Below, piece by piece: positions 8,117 through 16,698 of a stretch of 34,827 nucleotides of DNA. The stretch comes from Mycoplasmatota bacterium (lineage in GTDB: Bacteria; Bacillota_I; Bacilli_A; Izemoplasmatales; Hujiaoplasmataceae). A program made the translations under genes and the position numbers. Numbering within the stretch: position 1 is the stretch's first letter; each line of letters begins with the position of its first letter. The stretch lies in assembly GCA_016342455.1 (NCBI GenBank), contig JAEIOE010000021.1, positions 1-34,827 on the forward strand. The letters run 5' to 3'. The notes beneath the pieces are model-generated. The model was given only the letters and a program-made list of their open reading frames with translations. It had not been told where the DNA came from and did not search any database.

Positions 8117-9834
8117 CACATTACCCTATTAAATAGTCTTTCTATTTGATCAATAGAAACTTTGACTATAATTGGCCTTCCATGAGGACAAGTATATGGT
8201 CTTAGGCATTTTCTTAGGTCTTGAATTAATATATCAGCTTCTGTTTTAGAGATGAAGTGATTTGCTTTTAAGGAATGCTTACAAGCTAATAATTTCGCTA
8301 AATCATCAATAATTACCTCAGAAGAGAGATCTGTTTCTTCAATTAACTTCATAATAACTGATTCTGAATAGACTAATTCGTAATTCTTAACGAACCAAAT
8401 AGGAACTTGAGTAATGATAATTTGATTATCTTCGATAGTCGCTTTTATTCCAAATTCATTTAGTTTGTCTAAGTAATCTACTAGTCTTAAAGAGATGTCA
8501 TTACTCAAATGTAGGGTTATTGGCACTAATAATTCTTGTGAGCCTGTTGTATTAGACATTTTAGCGATGTATCTTTCATATCGAATTCTTTCTGCAGCAG
8601 CATGTTGGTCTACTAAATATAAGCCTTCTTCGTTTTGAAAGATTAAATAAGTACCTGCATATTGTCCTATGTATTCAATATCAGGAATCACTCTTTTTGG
8701 TGTTTCGACTGTTTCTTGATTCAATTCTTCTTTCAATTCTTCTTCAAAAGAGAGTTGTTCCAATGATTCTGTTTGATAAACTTCTGGAACTGGTTCATGA
8801 AATTCCATTTTTTCCTGTTCAAAGTCTGTTTGTTTTGCAAATTGATATATTGATTGCATACTCACTTTAGATGAGATGGTCTTTTTGATTAAATATAGAA
8901 GTTTGTCATATTCAGAGAATTTAATCTCTTGTTTTCTTGGATGAATGTTTACATCTATAATTCCTGGATCACATTCAATATATAAAACTGTAATAGGATA
9001 TCTATTTTTAGGGATTAATTGTTCGTAACATTCTTTGATAGCTTTCACAATTCTTTGATCTAATATTTGTCTTTTATTGACAAAGATATTGATGTAATTT
9101 CTAGAAGAACGATTGATAATAGGATTCGTTGAGAAACCTTTGATTTCATAGTCACGTGATTCATTGCTAAACTCAAACATATTTTTAGCTACATCTTTTG
9201 AATAAATCGTTGCGATAACATCAATTACAGAGCTATTACCTGTACTAACAAAAATCAATTTTGAATTATTCGTTAATCTAAAAGATACTTCAGGATAAGC
9301 TAGTGCAAACTTGTTAACCATTCCTTGTATTACAGCTAATTCATACTGTGGTGATTTAAGATATTTAAATCTAGCTGGAGTAGTATAGAACAGTTTTGTA
9401 ACATTAATCATGGTTCCTATATTAGTTGGAGTAGATACTTTTTCAATAAATAATCCATCTTCAAAGACAACTTTAATGCCGTTCTCTCCATTTGATGTTG
9501 TTAATTCTACTCTAGAAATTGCCGCAATACTTGGTAATGCTTCTCCTCTAAAACCAAGAGAATTGATTCTGAATAGGTCTGTAACATTTTCAATCTTAGA
9601 TGTAGCATGTCTTTCAAACGCCAACAAAGCGTCAGAATCTTCCATTCCGGAACCATCATCGGTTACCGTAATAGATTTCAATCCTGACTCGATTAAATCG
9701 ATATCAATTTTTCTGCTTTTAGCATCGATACTATTCTCTACCAATTCCTTCACTACGTTCGCAATCTTTTCAATTACTTCACCAGCAGCGATTTTATTAG
9801 CAATAACAGTATCTAGACGTTTAATTACACTCAT
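8116..9834 (-). CDS. mutL: DNA mismatch repair protein MutL (endonuclease type)
   Basis: The 572-residue protein has an N-terminal GHKL ATPase domain: ENSIDAKS with the catalytic Glu, DDGSGM, and SLGFRGEALPSIAAIS. The C-terminal domain carries the metal-dependent nicking motif DQHAAAERIRYE (409-420), together with ACKHS (517-521) and CPHGRP (from 549). It is therefore the nicking MutL of organisms without MutH. QELLVP (433-438) matches the position and pattern of the sliding-clamp binding motif QEMIVP of Bacillus MutL. The start follows AGGTGA, which overlaps the end of mutS 10 bases away. MutS detects the mismatch and recruits MutL; the operon order supports this pairing. Confidence 0.97.
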   Translation of the reverse strand: MSVIKRLDTVIANKIAAGEVIEKIANVVKELVENSIDAKSRKIDIDLIESGLKSITVTDDGSGMEDSDALLAFERHATSKIENVTDLFRINSLGFRGEALPSIAAISRVELTTSNGENGIKVVFEDGLFIEKVSTPTNIGTMINVTKLFYTTPARFKYLKSPQYELAVIQGMVNKFALAYPEVSFRLTNNSKLIFVSTGNSSVIDVIATIYSKDVAKNMFEFSNESRDYEIKGFSTNPIINRSSRNYINIFVNKRQILDQRIVKAIKECYEQLIPKNRYPITVLYIECDPGIIDVNIHPRKQEIKFSEYDKLLYLIKKTISSKVSMQSIYQFAKQTDFEQEKMEFHEPVPEVYQTESLEQLSFEEELKEELNQETVETPKRVIPDIEYIGQYAGTYLIFQNEEGLYLVDQHAAAERIRYERYIAKMSNTTGSQELLVPITLHLSNDISLRLVDYLDKLNEFGIKATIEDNQIIITQVPIWFVKNYELVYSESVIMKLIEETDLSSEVIIDDLAKLLACKHSLKANHFISKTEADILIQDLRKCLRPYTCPHGRPIIVKVSIDQIERLFNRVM

Positions 9835-9844
9835 TTAAATTCAC

Positions 9845-12433
9845 CTATTTTTTGTTTACTTTTTTTATTTCTTCTAACACATCATTTAGGATATTCATCG
9901 CCTTAATAGGCGTGATATCTAAGATATCTAATTCTTTCAATTGTTCAATGATTGGTAGGTACTTATTATCCGTTGCTTCCTCTACCACTAGAGCCTCTTC
10001 ATAGTTAAACAAATCAATTGTTTGTGGTTTTATCACATTGTATCCATGATTTTTTTCTAATTCTTCTAGTATTTGATTTGCTCTTTTAGTTACAATGTTT
10101 GGTAATTTAGCTAATTTAGCTACATGGATACCATAACTTCTATCCGTTGGTCCATCTACTACTTTATGTAAGAATACAATACTTCCGTTTTCTTCTTTAG
10201 CAGTAACGTGTACATTATGAAGAGATTTTAAATCATCTTCTAGATATGTCAATTCATGGTAATGTGTTGAGAATAATATCTTACAATTAATTTTATGATG
10301 AGAATACTCTATGATTGCTTGAGCCAAAGCCATACCATCATAGGTAGCCGTTCCTCTACCTATTTCATCAAATAGGATTAAGGATCTATCCGTAGCATTC
10401 TTTAATGCATAGTTTACTTCTAACATTTCAACCATAAAAGTAGACATTCCGCTACTCAAATCATCTGAAGCTCCAATTCTGGTAAAAATTTGGTCAAAGA
10501 TTGGAAGACTTGCAGACTTAGACGGAACAAAACAACCTATTTGAGCCATAATAATAATTAAGGCAAGTTGTCGCATATATGTCGATTTACCAGACATATT
10601 AGGCCCAGTGATTAAAAGTATGTGATCTGTTTCTTGCATTTTTATTGAGTTTTCAACAAAAATCTCATCAGAAATGACTTCCACTACAGGATGTCTTCCA
10701 TCCACTATTTGAATATTTCTTTCCTGAATAATCGTTGGTTTAATATATCTGTTATTCATAGAAACCGTACTAAAGGCAACTAACATATCTATTTCACTTA
10801 ATGATCTAGCAAGTTCTTGAAGTCGAATGGTTTCTTGTTTTGAATCTTCTCTTAATACTAAGAAAAGTTCATACTCCAGATTAATCATTCTTTCATTAGC
10901 CCCAAGGATTAAAGCTTCTTTTTCTTTTAGTTCATTAGTGATGTATCTTTCTGAATTAGAAAGGGTTTGCTTTCTAATATAACCAAACTCATCTTTAACC
11001 ATATCCATTTGGCCCTTTGTTACTTCAATATAGTAACCAAAGACACGGTTGTATCCGACTTTCAGTTTGTTGATACCAGTTCGTTCGCGTTCTCTTTCAA
11101 CAAAAGCTTCTAACCATGCTTTAGAATTGGTAGCCGCTTCTCTAATATCATCTAGTGTTTTATTATAACCATCTTTAATAAATCCACCTTCTTTGATTGA
11201 AAGAGGAGGATTATCTGTGATTGCTTTTTCGATTAATTCAGTTAAATCCTTAAAATCAGGGATTTTATTTAATATATCTTTTGCAAATTCATTTTCTAAA
11301 ATTGCTAGAGATTCTTTAATTTTTGGTAAGGTCTTCAAACTTTTCTTTAAGTTGACTAAGTCCTTTGCATTACAATTTCCAAAAGAAATTCTACCAACGA
11401 TTCGCTCTAAGTCATAGACTTTTTTAAGTTCGTCTTGAATATCACTCTTTACGATAAAATAATTATTTAAACTTTCTACTAAACTATAGCGTTTTTCAAT
11501 ACGAGCTTGATCAATTAGTGGTCTATGAATACTTTGTTTTAAGTATCTAGAACCCATTGCCGTTTCACATTTATCTAAAAGCCAAAACAGAGTAGAAGAT
11601 TTTGTTTGTCTTCTAAACGTTTCAGTAAGTTCTAAGTTTTTCTTTGAATTATTATCAATACGTAAATAAGAGTTTGAATCAAAAACCTGTACTTTTTGCA
11701 TATGCATTAATGTTTGTTTTTGAGTTTGTTCCAAATAATTGACTAATCTAGCGAAAGCTTGGATTAGTTCTTTGTCATATACTTCATTCACCAAGCTTTT
11801 ATAATAACTAGGTAAATCTGTACTATCACTAATAGATATCGTCAACTGATAGTCATTTAGATAGTGCTTCACAAGTTTATTTCTAAAGTCACTTGGAATA
11901 ACAACTTCTTTTACATTTAGATTTAAAATTTCATTAAATAGAATTCCTACATCATCAGGAACTCTTTCTAAGTAGTTTTCTCCAGTAGTTAAATCAGAGA
12001 AAGCCAAGATGTATCCATGTTTTAGTTCGGTAATAGCAACAATATAGTTATTGTCTTTTTGATCAATGACTCCCTCAGCAACAATTGTACCAGGAGTTAC
12101 TAACTTCACTACTTCCCTTTTTACGATACCTTTAGCAAGTTTTGGATCTTCCACTTGTTCAACAATAGCAACTTTAAAGCCTTTTTCAACTAGTTTTTCT
12201 AGGTAAATAGCTGCAGCGTGAAAAGGAATACCACACATTGGTACTCTCTCCTTAGCTCCTGCATCTCTAGCAGTCAATACTATTTCTAGCTCTTTTGAAG
12301 CAACTATTGCATCTTGGAAGAACATTTCATAGAAGTCTCCTAATCGAAAAAAGACTATATAATCACTATAGTCTTTTTTAATTTCAAGATATTGTTGCAT
12401 CATTGGTGTATATTGAATGTTATCTTGCTTCAC
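9845..12433 (-). CDS. mutS: DNA mismatch repair protein MutS
   Basis: MutS binds mismatches and small loops and licenses MutL. The mismatch-contacting motif GDFYEMF lies near the N-terminus. The ATPase domain has GPNMSGKST (from residue 610), the signature DLSSGMSTFMVEM, Walker B DEIGRGT and the FSTHYHEL switch. QTIDLF near the C-terminus may be a sliding-clamp peptide. I place the start at GTG 12433, giving 862 residues: TTTAGGAG lies 8 bases upstream, and the result (MKQDNIQYTPMMQQY) fits the family start. The frame is open to a TTG at 12475, but those 14 codons would overlap the previous gene's stop and lack a ribosome site. The gap to the EP protein gene is 19 bases. Confidence 0.97.
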   Translation of the reverse strand: MKQDNIQYTPMMQQYLEIKKDYSDYIVFFRLGDFYEMFFQDAIVASKELEIVLTARDAGAKERVPMCGIPFHAAAIYLEKLVEKGFKVAIVEQVEDPKLAKGIVKREVVKLVTPGTIVAEGVIDQKDNNYIVAITELKHGYILAFSDLTTGENYLERVPDDVGILFNEILNLNVKEVVIPSDFRNKLVKHYLNDYQLTISISDSTDLPSYYKSLVNEVYDKELIQAFARLVNYLEQTQKQTLMHMQKVQVFDSNSYLRIDNNSKKNLELTETFRRQTKSSTLFWLLDKCETAMGSRYLKQSIHRPLIDQARIEKRYSLVESLNNYFIVKSDIQDELKKVYDLERIVGRISFGNCNAKDLVNLKKSLKTLPKIKESLAILENEFAKDILNKIPDFKDLTELIEKAITDNPPLSIKEGGFIKDGYNKTLDDIREAATNSKAWLEAFVERERERTGINKLKVGYNRVFGYYIEVTKGQMDMVKDEFGYIRKQTLSNSERYITNELKEKEALILGANERMINLEYELFLVLREDSKQETIRLQELARSLSEIDMLVAFSTVSMNNRYIKPTIIQERNIQIVDGRHPVVEVISDEIFVENSIKMQETDHILLITGPNMSGKSTYMRQLALIIIMAQIGCFVPSKSASLPIFDQIFTRIGASDDLSSGMSTFMVEMLEVNYALKNATDRSLILFDEIGRGTATYDGMALAQAIIEYSHHKINCKILFSTHYHELTYLEDDLKSLHNVHVTAKEENGSIVFLHKVVDGPTDRSYGIHVAKLAKLPNIVTKRANQILEELEKNHGYNVIKPQTIDLFNYEEALVVEEATDNKYLPIIEQLKELDILDITPIKAMNILNDVLEEIKKVNKK

Positions 12434-12452
12434 GGAAATATCTCCTAAATCA

Positions 12453-13796
12453 TTACCAGAATACTGGTATTCCAAATGGTAATGTTCCTTGGTCTAGGTA
12501 TTGTAAGTATGAATAGCCTGCGAATCCTAGGACAGCAACTATTAAAACAATTATTACAATCCATGTGATTCTTCTGCGACGGCGTTTTTTATAATATTTC
12601 TTAATGATTTGATTAATTTTTTCATCAAGTAATTCTTTTTCAACATTTGTAAGAAGAGATTCATCTACTTCTTTAACAGTTGTTAATACTTGTTCTTCTG
12701 GTTCTTCAGCAAATGCTGGTGCTTCTTCAAAAACTTCTTCTACAACAGGTTCTGGTTCAGGTTCTGGTTCAGGTTCTGGTTCAGGCTCTGGTTCAGGTTC
12801 AGGCTCTGGTTCAGGTTCTGGTTCAGGCTCTGGTTCAGGTTCTGGTTCAGGCTCTGGTTCAGGTTCTGGAATTGGCGCTACTACTATTTCTTCGATTTCT
12901 TCTTCAACTTGAACAATTACTTCTTCAACTGTTTCCTCTACGATAACTTCTTGTTCAATATCGTTCCAAACATCTTCTTCAATAGTTGATAATGGAATGT
13001 TGTAATTAAAGTTATCTTTAAAAGTTTCTTTTTGATACATTCCCATAGCGAACTCGATAAATTCAATCATATCGCGTTTTTTAAGATCGATAGAAATTTG
13101 GAAACCTTTTTCTTTTGCATATAATTCTAAATCTAAGACTGACTTTTTAGCAAGCAGTTCAGATTCATCATCTGTAAGTTTAAATTTTGCTGTAAGGATT
13201 TCTATGAGTTTTGATTTATTAATACGTCGAGGAACGTTAACGTTATATTTTTTACCTAATCCTTTTAAATCTCCTAGTGTATAAGATGCGAGAACATCAT
13301 CATCATATTTAGTAATTTCCATTCCATCTAAATATCTACTTTCTTGACTGAAAACATCTGCAAATATTTCTAAGAAACTTTCGTAATTCATCACTTCAAG
13401 ATCAACAGTATAATTGTGTTGAAGTTGTTCTAACTCTTTGATGAAATTTCCTTTAATAGAAAATTCGTCTAGATTGATAAATAAGAAATCAAACAATAAC
13501 TCTTTGTATCTTGTTAAATCAAAATCTAAATTATAAGACTTAATCAATTTTTCAAGTAAAAAATTAGAATATTGATCATATCCTCTCAATCTAAATTTTT
13601 GTTCATCACTGTAGGTATCGTATACCCTTTCCTCAAAGACTTTATCACGGATTGTTTCCTTCAATAAAAATCTGTGAACAGAACAAGGAAGCTCAATTTT
13701 ATACTTTGATATTAAGTCCTTAATCTCTTCAGTTGGAATTACAACTAAACGTTTTGAAAATTCAAAATATTCCTCATTTGTTTTGAATTTACTCAT
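12453..13796 (-). CDS. Tail-anchored protein with SAP-like segments and a P(EP)20 tract, function unknown
   Basis: I do not recognise this 447-residue protein as a named family. The N-terminal 270 residues are helical and charged. They hold at least one SAP/HeH-like segment ([25 protein letters not shown], split here as LKGLGKKYN and [10 protein letters not shown]) and a second similar one (LELYAKEKG to KKRDMIEFI). Such folds often bind nucleic acid. An acidic stretch leads into Pro-Glu repeats (about residues 310-350), more acidic sequence, then YYKKRRRRR and a single membrane helix (about 410-431) with 16 residues after it. The positive-inside rule puts the N-terminus in the cytoplasm, and there is no signal peptide. 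GGTGAG precedes ATG 13796; a GTG six codons upstream is less likely. It heads the mutSL-miaA operon, where Bacillus has ymcA/cotE. Function is not inferred. Confidence 0.8.
   Translation of the reverse strand: MSKFKTNEEYFEFSKRLVVIPTEEIKDLISKYKIELPCSVHRFLLKETIRDKVFEERVYDTYSDEQKFRLRGYDQYSNFLLEKLIKSYNLDFDLTRYKELLFDFLFINLDEFSIKGNFIKELEQLQHNYTVDLEVMNYESFLEIFADVFSQESRYLDGMEITKYDDDVLASYTLGDLKGLGKKYNVNVPRRINKSKLIEILTAKFKLTDDESELLAKKSVLDLELYAKEKGFQISIDLKKRDMIEFIEFAMGMYQKETFKDNFNYNIPLSTIEEDVWNDIEQEVIVEETVEEVIVQVEEEIEEIVVAPIPEPEPEPEPEPEPEPEPEPEPEPEPEPEPEPEPEPEPEPEPVVEEVFEEAPAFAEEPEEQVLTTVKEVDESLLTNVEKELLDEKINQIIKKYYKKRRRRRITWIVIIVLIVAVLGFAGYSYLQYLDQGTLPFGIPVFW
12747..12869 (-). repeat. Hexanucleotide tandem repeat encoding P(EP)20
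   Basis: These 123 bases are a run of alternating Pro (CCA or CCT) and Glu (GAA or GAG) codons, 21 Pro and 20 Glu. On the plus strand the unit is GGTTCA/GGTTCT/GGCTCT. GAG codons recur at 18- to 24-base spacing, which suggests growth by duplication of 24-base blocks. The 6-base period keeps frame, so copy-number change would alter spacer length without a frameshift. Confidence 0.95.
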
Positions 13797-13826
13797 AATC
13801 TCACCCTTTTCCACTATACTACTTAT

Positions 13827-13855
13827 ATTTTAATATAAAAGAAGAATAATTTCAA
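13827..13855 (-). promoter_or_regulatory. Promoter of the EP-protein-mutS-mutL-miaA operon
   Basis: On the minus strand TTGAAA (13850-13855), 17 bases, TAAAAT (13827-13832), about 30 bases before the start codon. A second candidate (TTGAAG-17-TAAATT) lies further upstream. The 13856-13937 stretch down to the miaB stop otherwise shows only weak A+T hairpins and no clear terminator. Confidence 0.7.
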
Positions 13856-13937
13856 GTGTGTTACGCAATAATTTAGCGTTTTCCCGTATTTTCTTCAATT
13901 TCAATACCTATTTAACAATAAATCGATAATTGTAGAG

Positions 13938-15362
13938 TTATAAAGCTTCCCCTTCGAGTGACCAGGTCTTTGCTTCTATGATACGAACTTCTACTATTTG
14001 ACCAATTGTTTCTTTGCTAGCCTTTAAATTTATTAGCTTATTATTTTCAGTACGACCTGATAGAACTTCGGGATTGTTTTTAGAAATTCCTTCAACCAAT
14101 ACTTTCACAGTGTGATCTTGGAATCTAAGATTCCCTCTTTTATATCCTTCATTGACTAATTCATTTAATCTATGTAAACGATCTTTCGCAATCTCTTCTG
14201 TGATATCAGTCTCGTAAGTAGCTGCTGGTGTTCCTTTTCTTTTTGAATAGACAAAGGTGAAGGCTCCTTCAAAGTTCGACTTTCTTACTAAATCTAGTGT
14301 GTCTTGGAAGTCCTCTTCTGTTTCTGTTGGGAATCCAACGATAATATCAGTAGTTATTGAAACATTAGGCATTGCTTTATAAATTCTATCAACTAAATCC
14401 AAATATTGTTCTTTCGTGTATTTACGATTCATTTTCTTTAGGACTTTGTTAGAACCTGATTGTACTGGTAAGTGAATATGTGGCATCACTGAATCTCTTA
14501 TAGCGATTACATCAATTAACTCATCTGAAAAGTCTTTTGGATGACTTGTTTGAAATCTAATTCTTGGAACTCCTAAATCACTTAGATCTTCTAATAGATT
14601 AGCAAAACTGTAGTTATAATTTTCAAAGTCTAATCCATAAGAATTCACATTTTGCCCTAATAGCGTGATTTCCTTATATCCTCTTTCCAAAAGATCTTTA
14701 ACTTCTTCAATAATATATTCTTTCCTTCTTGATCTTTCTTTTCCTCTAGTATAAGGAACGATACAGTAAGTACAGAACTCATCACAACCATACATGATAT
14801 TAACCCAAGCTTTAAATCGGTTGTCTCTAGCATGCGGCAGATGTTCTGTAATATGTCCTTCTTCAGAAAAGACTTCAATCAATGATTTGTTTTCTTTCAT
14901 AACATAATTTAAGTATTCTATAAACTTAGAAATATTATGTGTACCAAAAACAATATCAACATGTTTATATGTCTTTAGTATTCTTTCTACAGTAGCTTCT
15001 TCTTGAGGCATACAACCCGCAACTGCAATAATGAGATTAGGATTGACTCTTTTAAAACTTTTTAGTCTCCCAAGTTCACCGAAAACCTTGTTTTCAGCTC
15101 CTTCTCTAATTGCACAGGTATTAATTAATACAAGGTCTGTTTCTTCTAAAACATCAGTCTCTGTAAACTTTTGTTCTAAAAGCATTCCTTTAATTATTTC
15201 TGTATCTGCTTCATTCGCTTGACAACCATGAGTTTGGATCAGGAATTTTTTTCCTAAGCCTAAATCTTTGATATCTTTTGATAGTTGATATTCATTTACA
15301 AGCACTTCTGATTTAGAACGCTTTCTCGCAGTTCTTAAATCGGGTTTATTCATTCTTTCCAT
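13938..15362 (-). CDS. miaB: tRNA-2-methylthio-N6-dimethylallyladenosine synthase
   Basis: MiaB is a radical-SAM enzyme that converts i6A37, made by MiaA, to ms2i6A37. The 474-residue protein has an N-terminal methylthiotransferase domain with Cys47 (HGCQAN), Cys83 (NTCAIRE) and Cys117 (GCMPQ) for the auxiliary cluster. The radical-SAM cluster CDEFCTYC has its cysteines at 193, 197 and 200, and a C-terminal TRAM domain (about 407-470) binds tRNA. All key cysteines are present and length is normal. Its ATG lies two bases past the ymdB stop, and the ribosome site AGAGG sits in the last ymdB codons, so it is coupled to ymdB. MiaA and MiaB lie in adjacent operons. Confidence 0.97.
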   Translation of the reverse strand: MERMNKPDLRTARKRSKSEVLVNEYQLSKDIKDLGLGKKFLIQTHGCQANEADTEIIKGMLLEQKFTETDVLEETDLVLINTCAIREGAENKVFGELGRLKSFKRVNPNLIIAVAGCMPQEEATVERILKTYKHVDIVFGTHNISKFIEYLNYVMKENKSLIEVFSEEGHITEHLPHARDNRFKAWVNIMYGCDEFCTYCIVPYTRGKERSRRKEYIIEEVKDLLERGYKEITLLGQNVNSYGLDFENYNYSFANLLEDLSDLGVPRIRFQTSHPKDFSDELIDVIAIRDSVMPHIHLPVQSGSNKVLKKMNRKYTKEQYLDLVDRIYKAMPNVSITTDIIVGFPTETEEDFQDTLDLVRKSNFEGAFTFVYSKRKGTPAATYETDITEEIAKDRLHRLNELVNEGYKRGNLRFQDHTVKVLVEGISKNNPEVLSGRTENNKLINLKASKETIGQIVEVRIIEAKTWSLEGEAL

Positions 15363-15363
15363 A

Positions 15364-16128
15364 TTATTCCTCTTTTATGTTTATTCTAGTAATTTTTTTA
15401 GTATCTAAATCAAGTAATACAGCATTAAATTGTAGTAATCCGCTTTTTTCTGCTTTTACACGTTCAGGTACGCCTGAGACAAACTTACGTATACCTTGAG
15501 CAACTTCTCCACCAATAATACCATATTTAACTCCAGACATCCCTACATCTGTTTGATACATTGTCCCGAAAGGTAACACCATCTCATCCGCTGTAGGTAC
15601 ATGTGTGTGTGTTCCAATGACTGCATCTACTCTACCATCAAGGTAATGAGCTAAGGCAATTTTTTCACTCGTTGCTTCAGCGTGGAAATCCACGATGATA
15701 TGCTCCGCATCAATAGTTTCTAATAATTCATCCATCTTTGTAAATGGATTATCAATAGGATCACGCATGAAAATTCTCCCTAAGAGATTAACAACAGCGA
15801 CTCTAGTTCCATTATAGTTATAGATAACATATTCGTTACCAAGCGTTCCTGGACCATAGTTAGCAGGTCTAGCAACGTATGGTAAGGCTAATACTTCAGG
15901 ATAGTCTCTTCTAGAGAAAGCGTGGTTTCCTAGGGTAAAGACATTTACTCCTCTTTTTAGATAATCTTTATAGATTTCTTCCGACAAACCATTCGTATCC
16001 GATATATTTTCACCATTAACGATTATAATTTGTGGTTTGTATTCTTGTTTTACACTAGCGAAGTATTTATCAAAGGCTTTACGCCCTTGTTCCATATAAA
16101 CATCACCAATAAATAGTACTTTCATCAT
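15364..16128 (-). CDS. ymdB: YmdB-type metallophosphoesterase
   Basis: The 254-residue protein is a calcineurin-like phosphoesterase of the YmdB family. These enzymes hydrolyse 2',3'-cyclic nucleotides in vitro, and in Bacillus YmdB affects RNase Y activity and biofilm formation. Metal ligands are visible: Asp9 (IGDV), Glu40/Asn41 (NGEN), Asn68/His69 (TLGNHAF), His149, His174 and His176 (GTHTHVPTAD). The DVGMSG motif follows. Linkage to rny matches Bacillus. The first of two tandem ATG codons overlaps the TGA of the upstream NUDIX reading frame as ATGA, a coupling junction that remains although the NUDIX gene now carries an earlier in-frame stop. Its ribosome site (AAGAG) is weak, so expression may depend on that coupling. 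Confidence 0.95.
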   Translation of the reverse strand: MMKVLFIGDVYMEQGRKAFDKYFASVKQEYKPQIIIVNGENISDTNGLSEEIYKDYLKRGVNVFTLGNHAFSRRDYPEVLALPYVARPANYGPGTLGNEYVIYNYNGTRVAVVNLLGRIFMRDPIDNPFTKMDELLETIDAEHIIVDFHAEATSEKIALAHYLDGRVDAVIGTHTHVPTADEMVLPFGTMYQTDVGMSGVKYGIIGGEVAQGIRKFVSGVPERVKAEKSGLLQFNAVLLDLDTKKITRINIKEE

Positions 16129-16643
16129 AAACTCTTTTCTAGGACACCAAAGTAATCATATGTTGGAAGGTAAATCAAAAAGTTCCAAAATTCTTGGGCA
16201 TCAATCATTTTTAATATTTTTTCTTTCGAATAGTATGCTACATCCTTCACTTCTACGCTATCAAGGACTAAATCGTCCAATTAGACATCTTTATGAACAA
16301 GATATATCTCAACTAGGTAATTTGCATCATCGTTGTCTACGTACAAAGAATCTATATGCTGAAGTTCTGATTCTTTTAGAACGATACCAATTTCTTCGTA
16401 AGTCTCTCTAATAGCTGACACTATTGGAACTTCTCCACTAGTAACAGCTCCTGCTGTCGGTGCCCACTGATAAGGATTCCTGTCAGTGGCTTTGTTTCTT
16501 TGTTGTACTAGATAGTCACCAAATGAATTTCTAATCCAAATGTGCACCACTTTATGGTATTCACCCGATAAGTTCTTCGTGCCTCTAGCCATTTTTTTAT
16601 TAAGTTTCATTCCATTGATATCAAATAAATCAAAATATTCCAT
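16125..16643 (-). pseudogene. NUDIX hydrolase interrupted by an in-frame TAA
   Basis: The frame codes for a NUDIX protein of 172 codons but has TAA at 16281-16283, codon 121. Before it lie 120 residues with an intact NUDIX box, GAVTSGEVPIVSAIRETYEE (65-84) followed by IGI, so the metal-binding glutamates are kept. After the TAA the same frame runs 51 more sense codons (opening LDDLVLDSVEVKDV) with no other stop. It ends in TGA overlapping the ymdB ATG as ATGA. That arrangement shows the gene recently extended to 16125. The sequence resembles the YfcD/isopentenyl-diphosphate-isomerase-like NUDIX group, but the substrate is unknown. A read error, a real nonsense mutation or stop readthrough are the options. 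The ATG follows GGAGG, which directly abuts the U-run of the rny terminator. Confidence 0.82.
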
Positions 16644-16652
16644 AAATCCTCC

Positions 16653-16692
16653 TTAAAAAAAAGAAACCTTCCATAAATAATCTGGAAGGTTT
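16653..16692 (-). terminator. Terminator after rny, abutting the NUDIX ribosome site
   Basis: AAACCTTCCA (16664-16673) and TGGAAGGTTT (16683-16692) form a 10-bp stem with a nine-base loop. On the minus strand a run of eight T follows after four bases, and the AGGAGG of the NUDIX gene comes right after it. No promoter fits between, so NUDIX-ymdB-miaB must rely on readthrough or on a promoter inside rny. Confidence 0.88.
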
Positions 16693-16698
16693 GATTTC

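Noticed and set aside
12434-12475. N-terminal extension of MutS from a TTG
   Set aside because: GTG 12433 has AGGAG upstream and gives the family-like N-terminus; the extension overlaps the previous stop and lacks a ribosome site.
12747-12869. CRISPR-like array
   Set aside because: The 6-base units are contiguous without spacers and encode Pro-Glu in frame.
12680-12989. Long plus-strand frames across the EP tract (rich in Leu-Val-Gln or Trp-Phe)
   Set aside because: They are the antisense reading of the hexanucleotide repeat, have no ribosome site, and lie inside a clear minus-strand gene.
13856-13937. Terminator of miaB
   Set aside because: Only 4-5 bp A+T-rich stems (such as ACGC/GCGT near 13864-13880) with no U-run in the right place.
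16160-16411. Plus-strand frame opposite the end of the NUDIX gene
   Set aside because: It is antisense to the conserved NUDIX frame and has no recognisable start signals or product.
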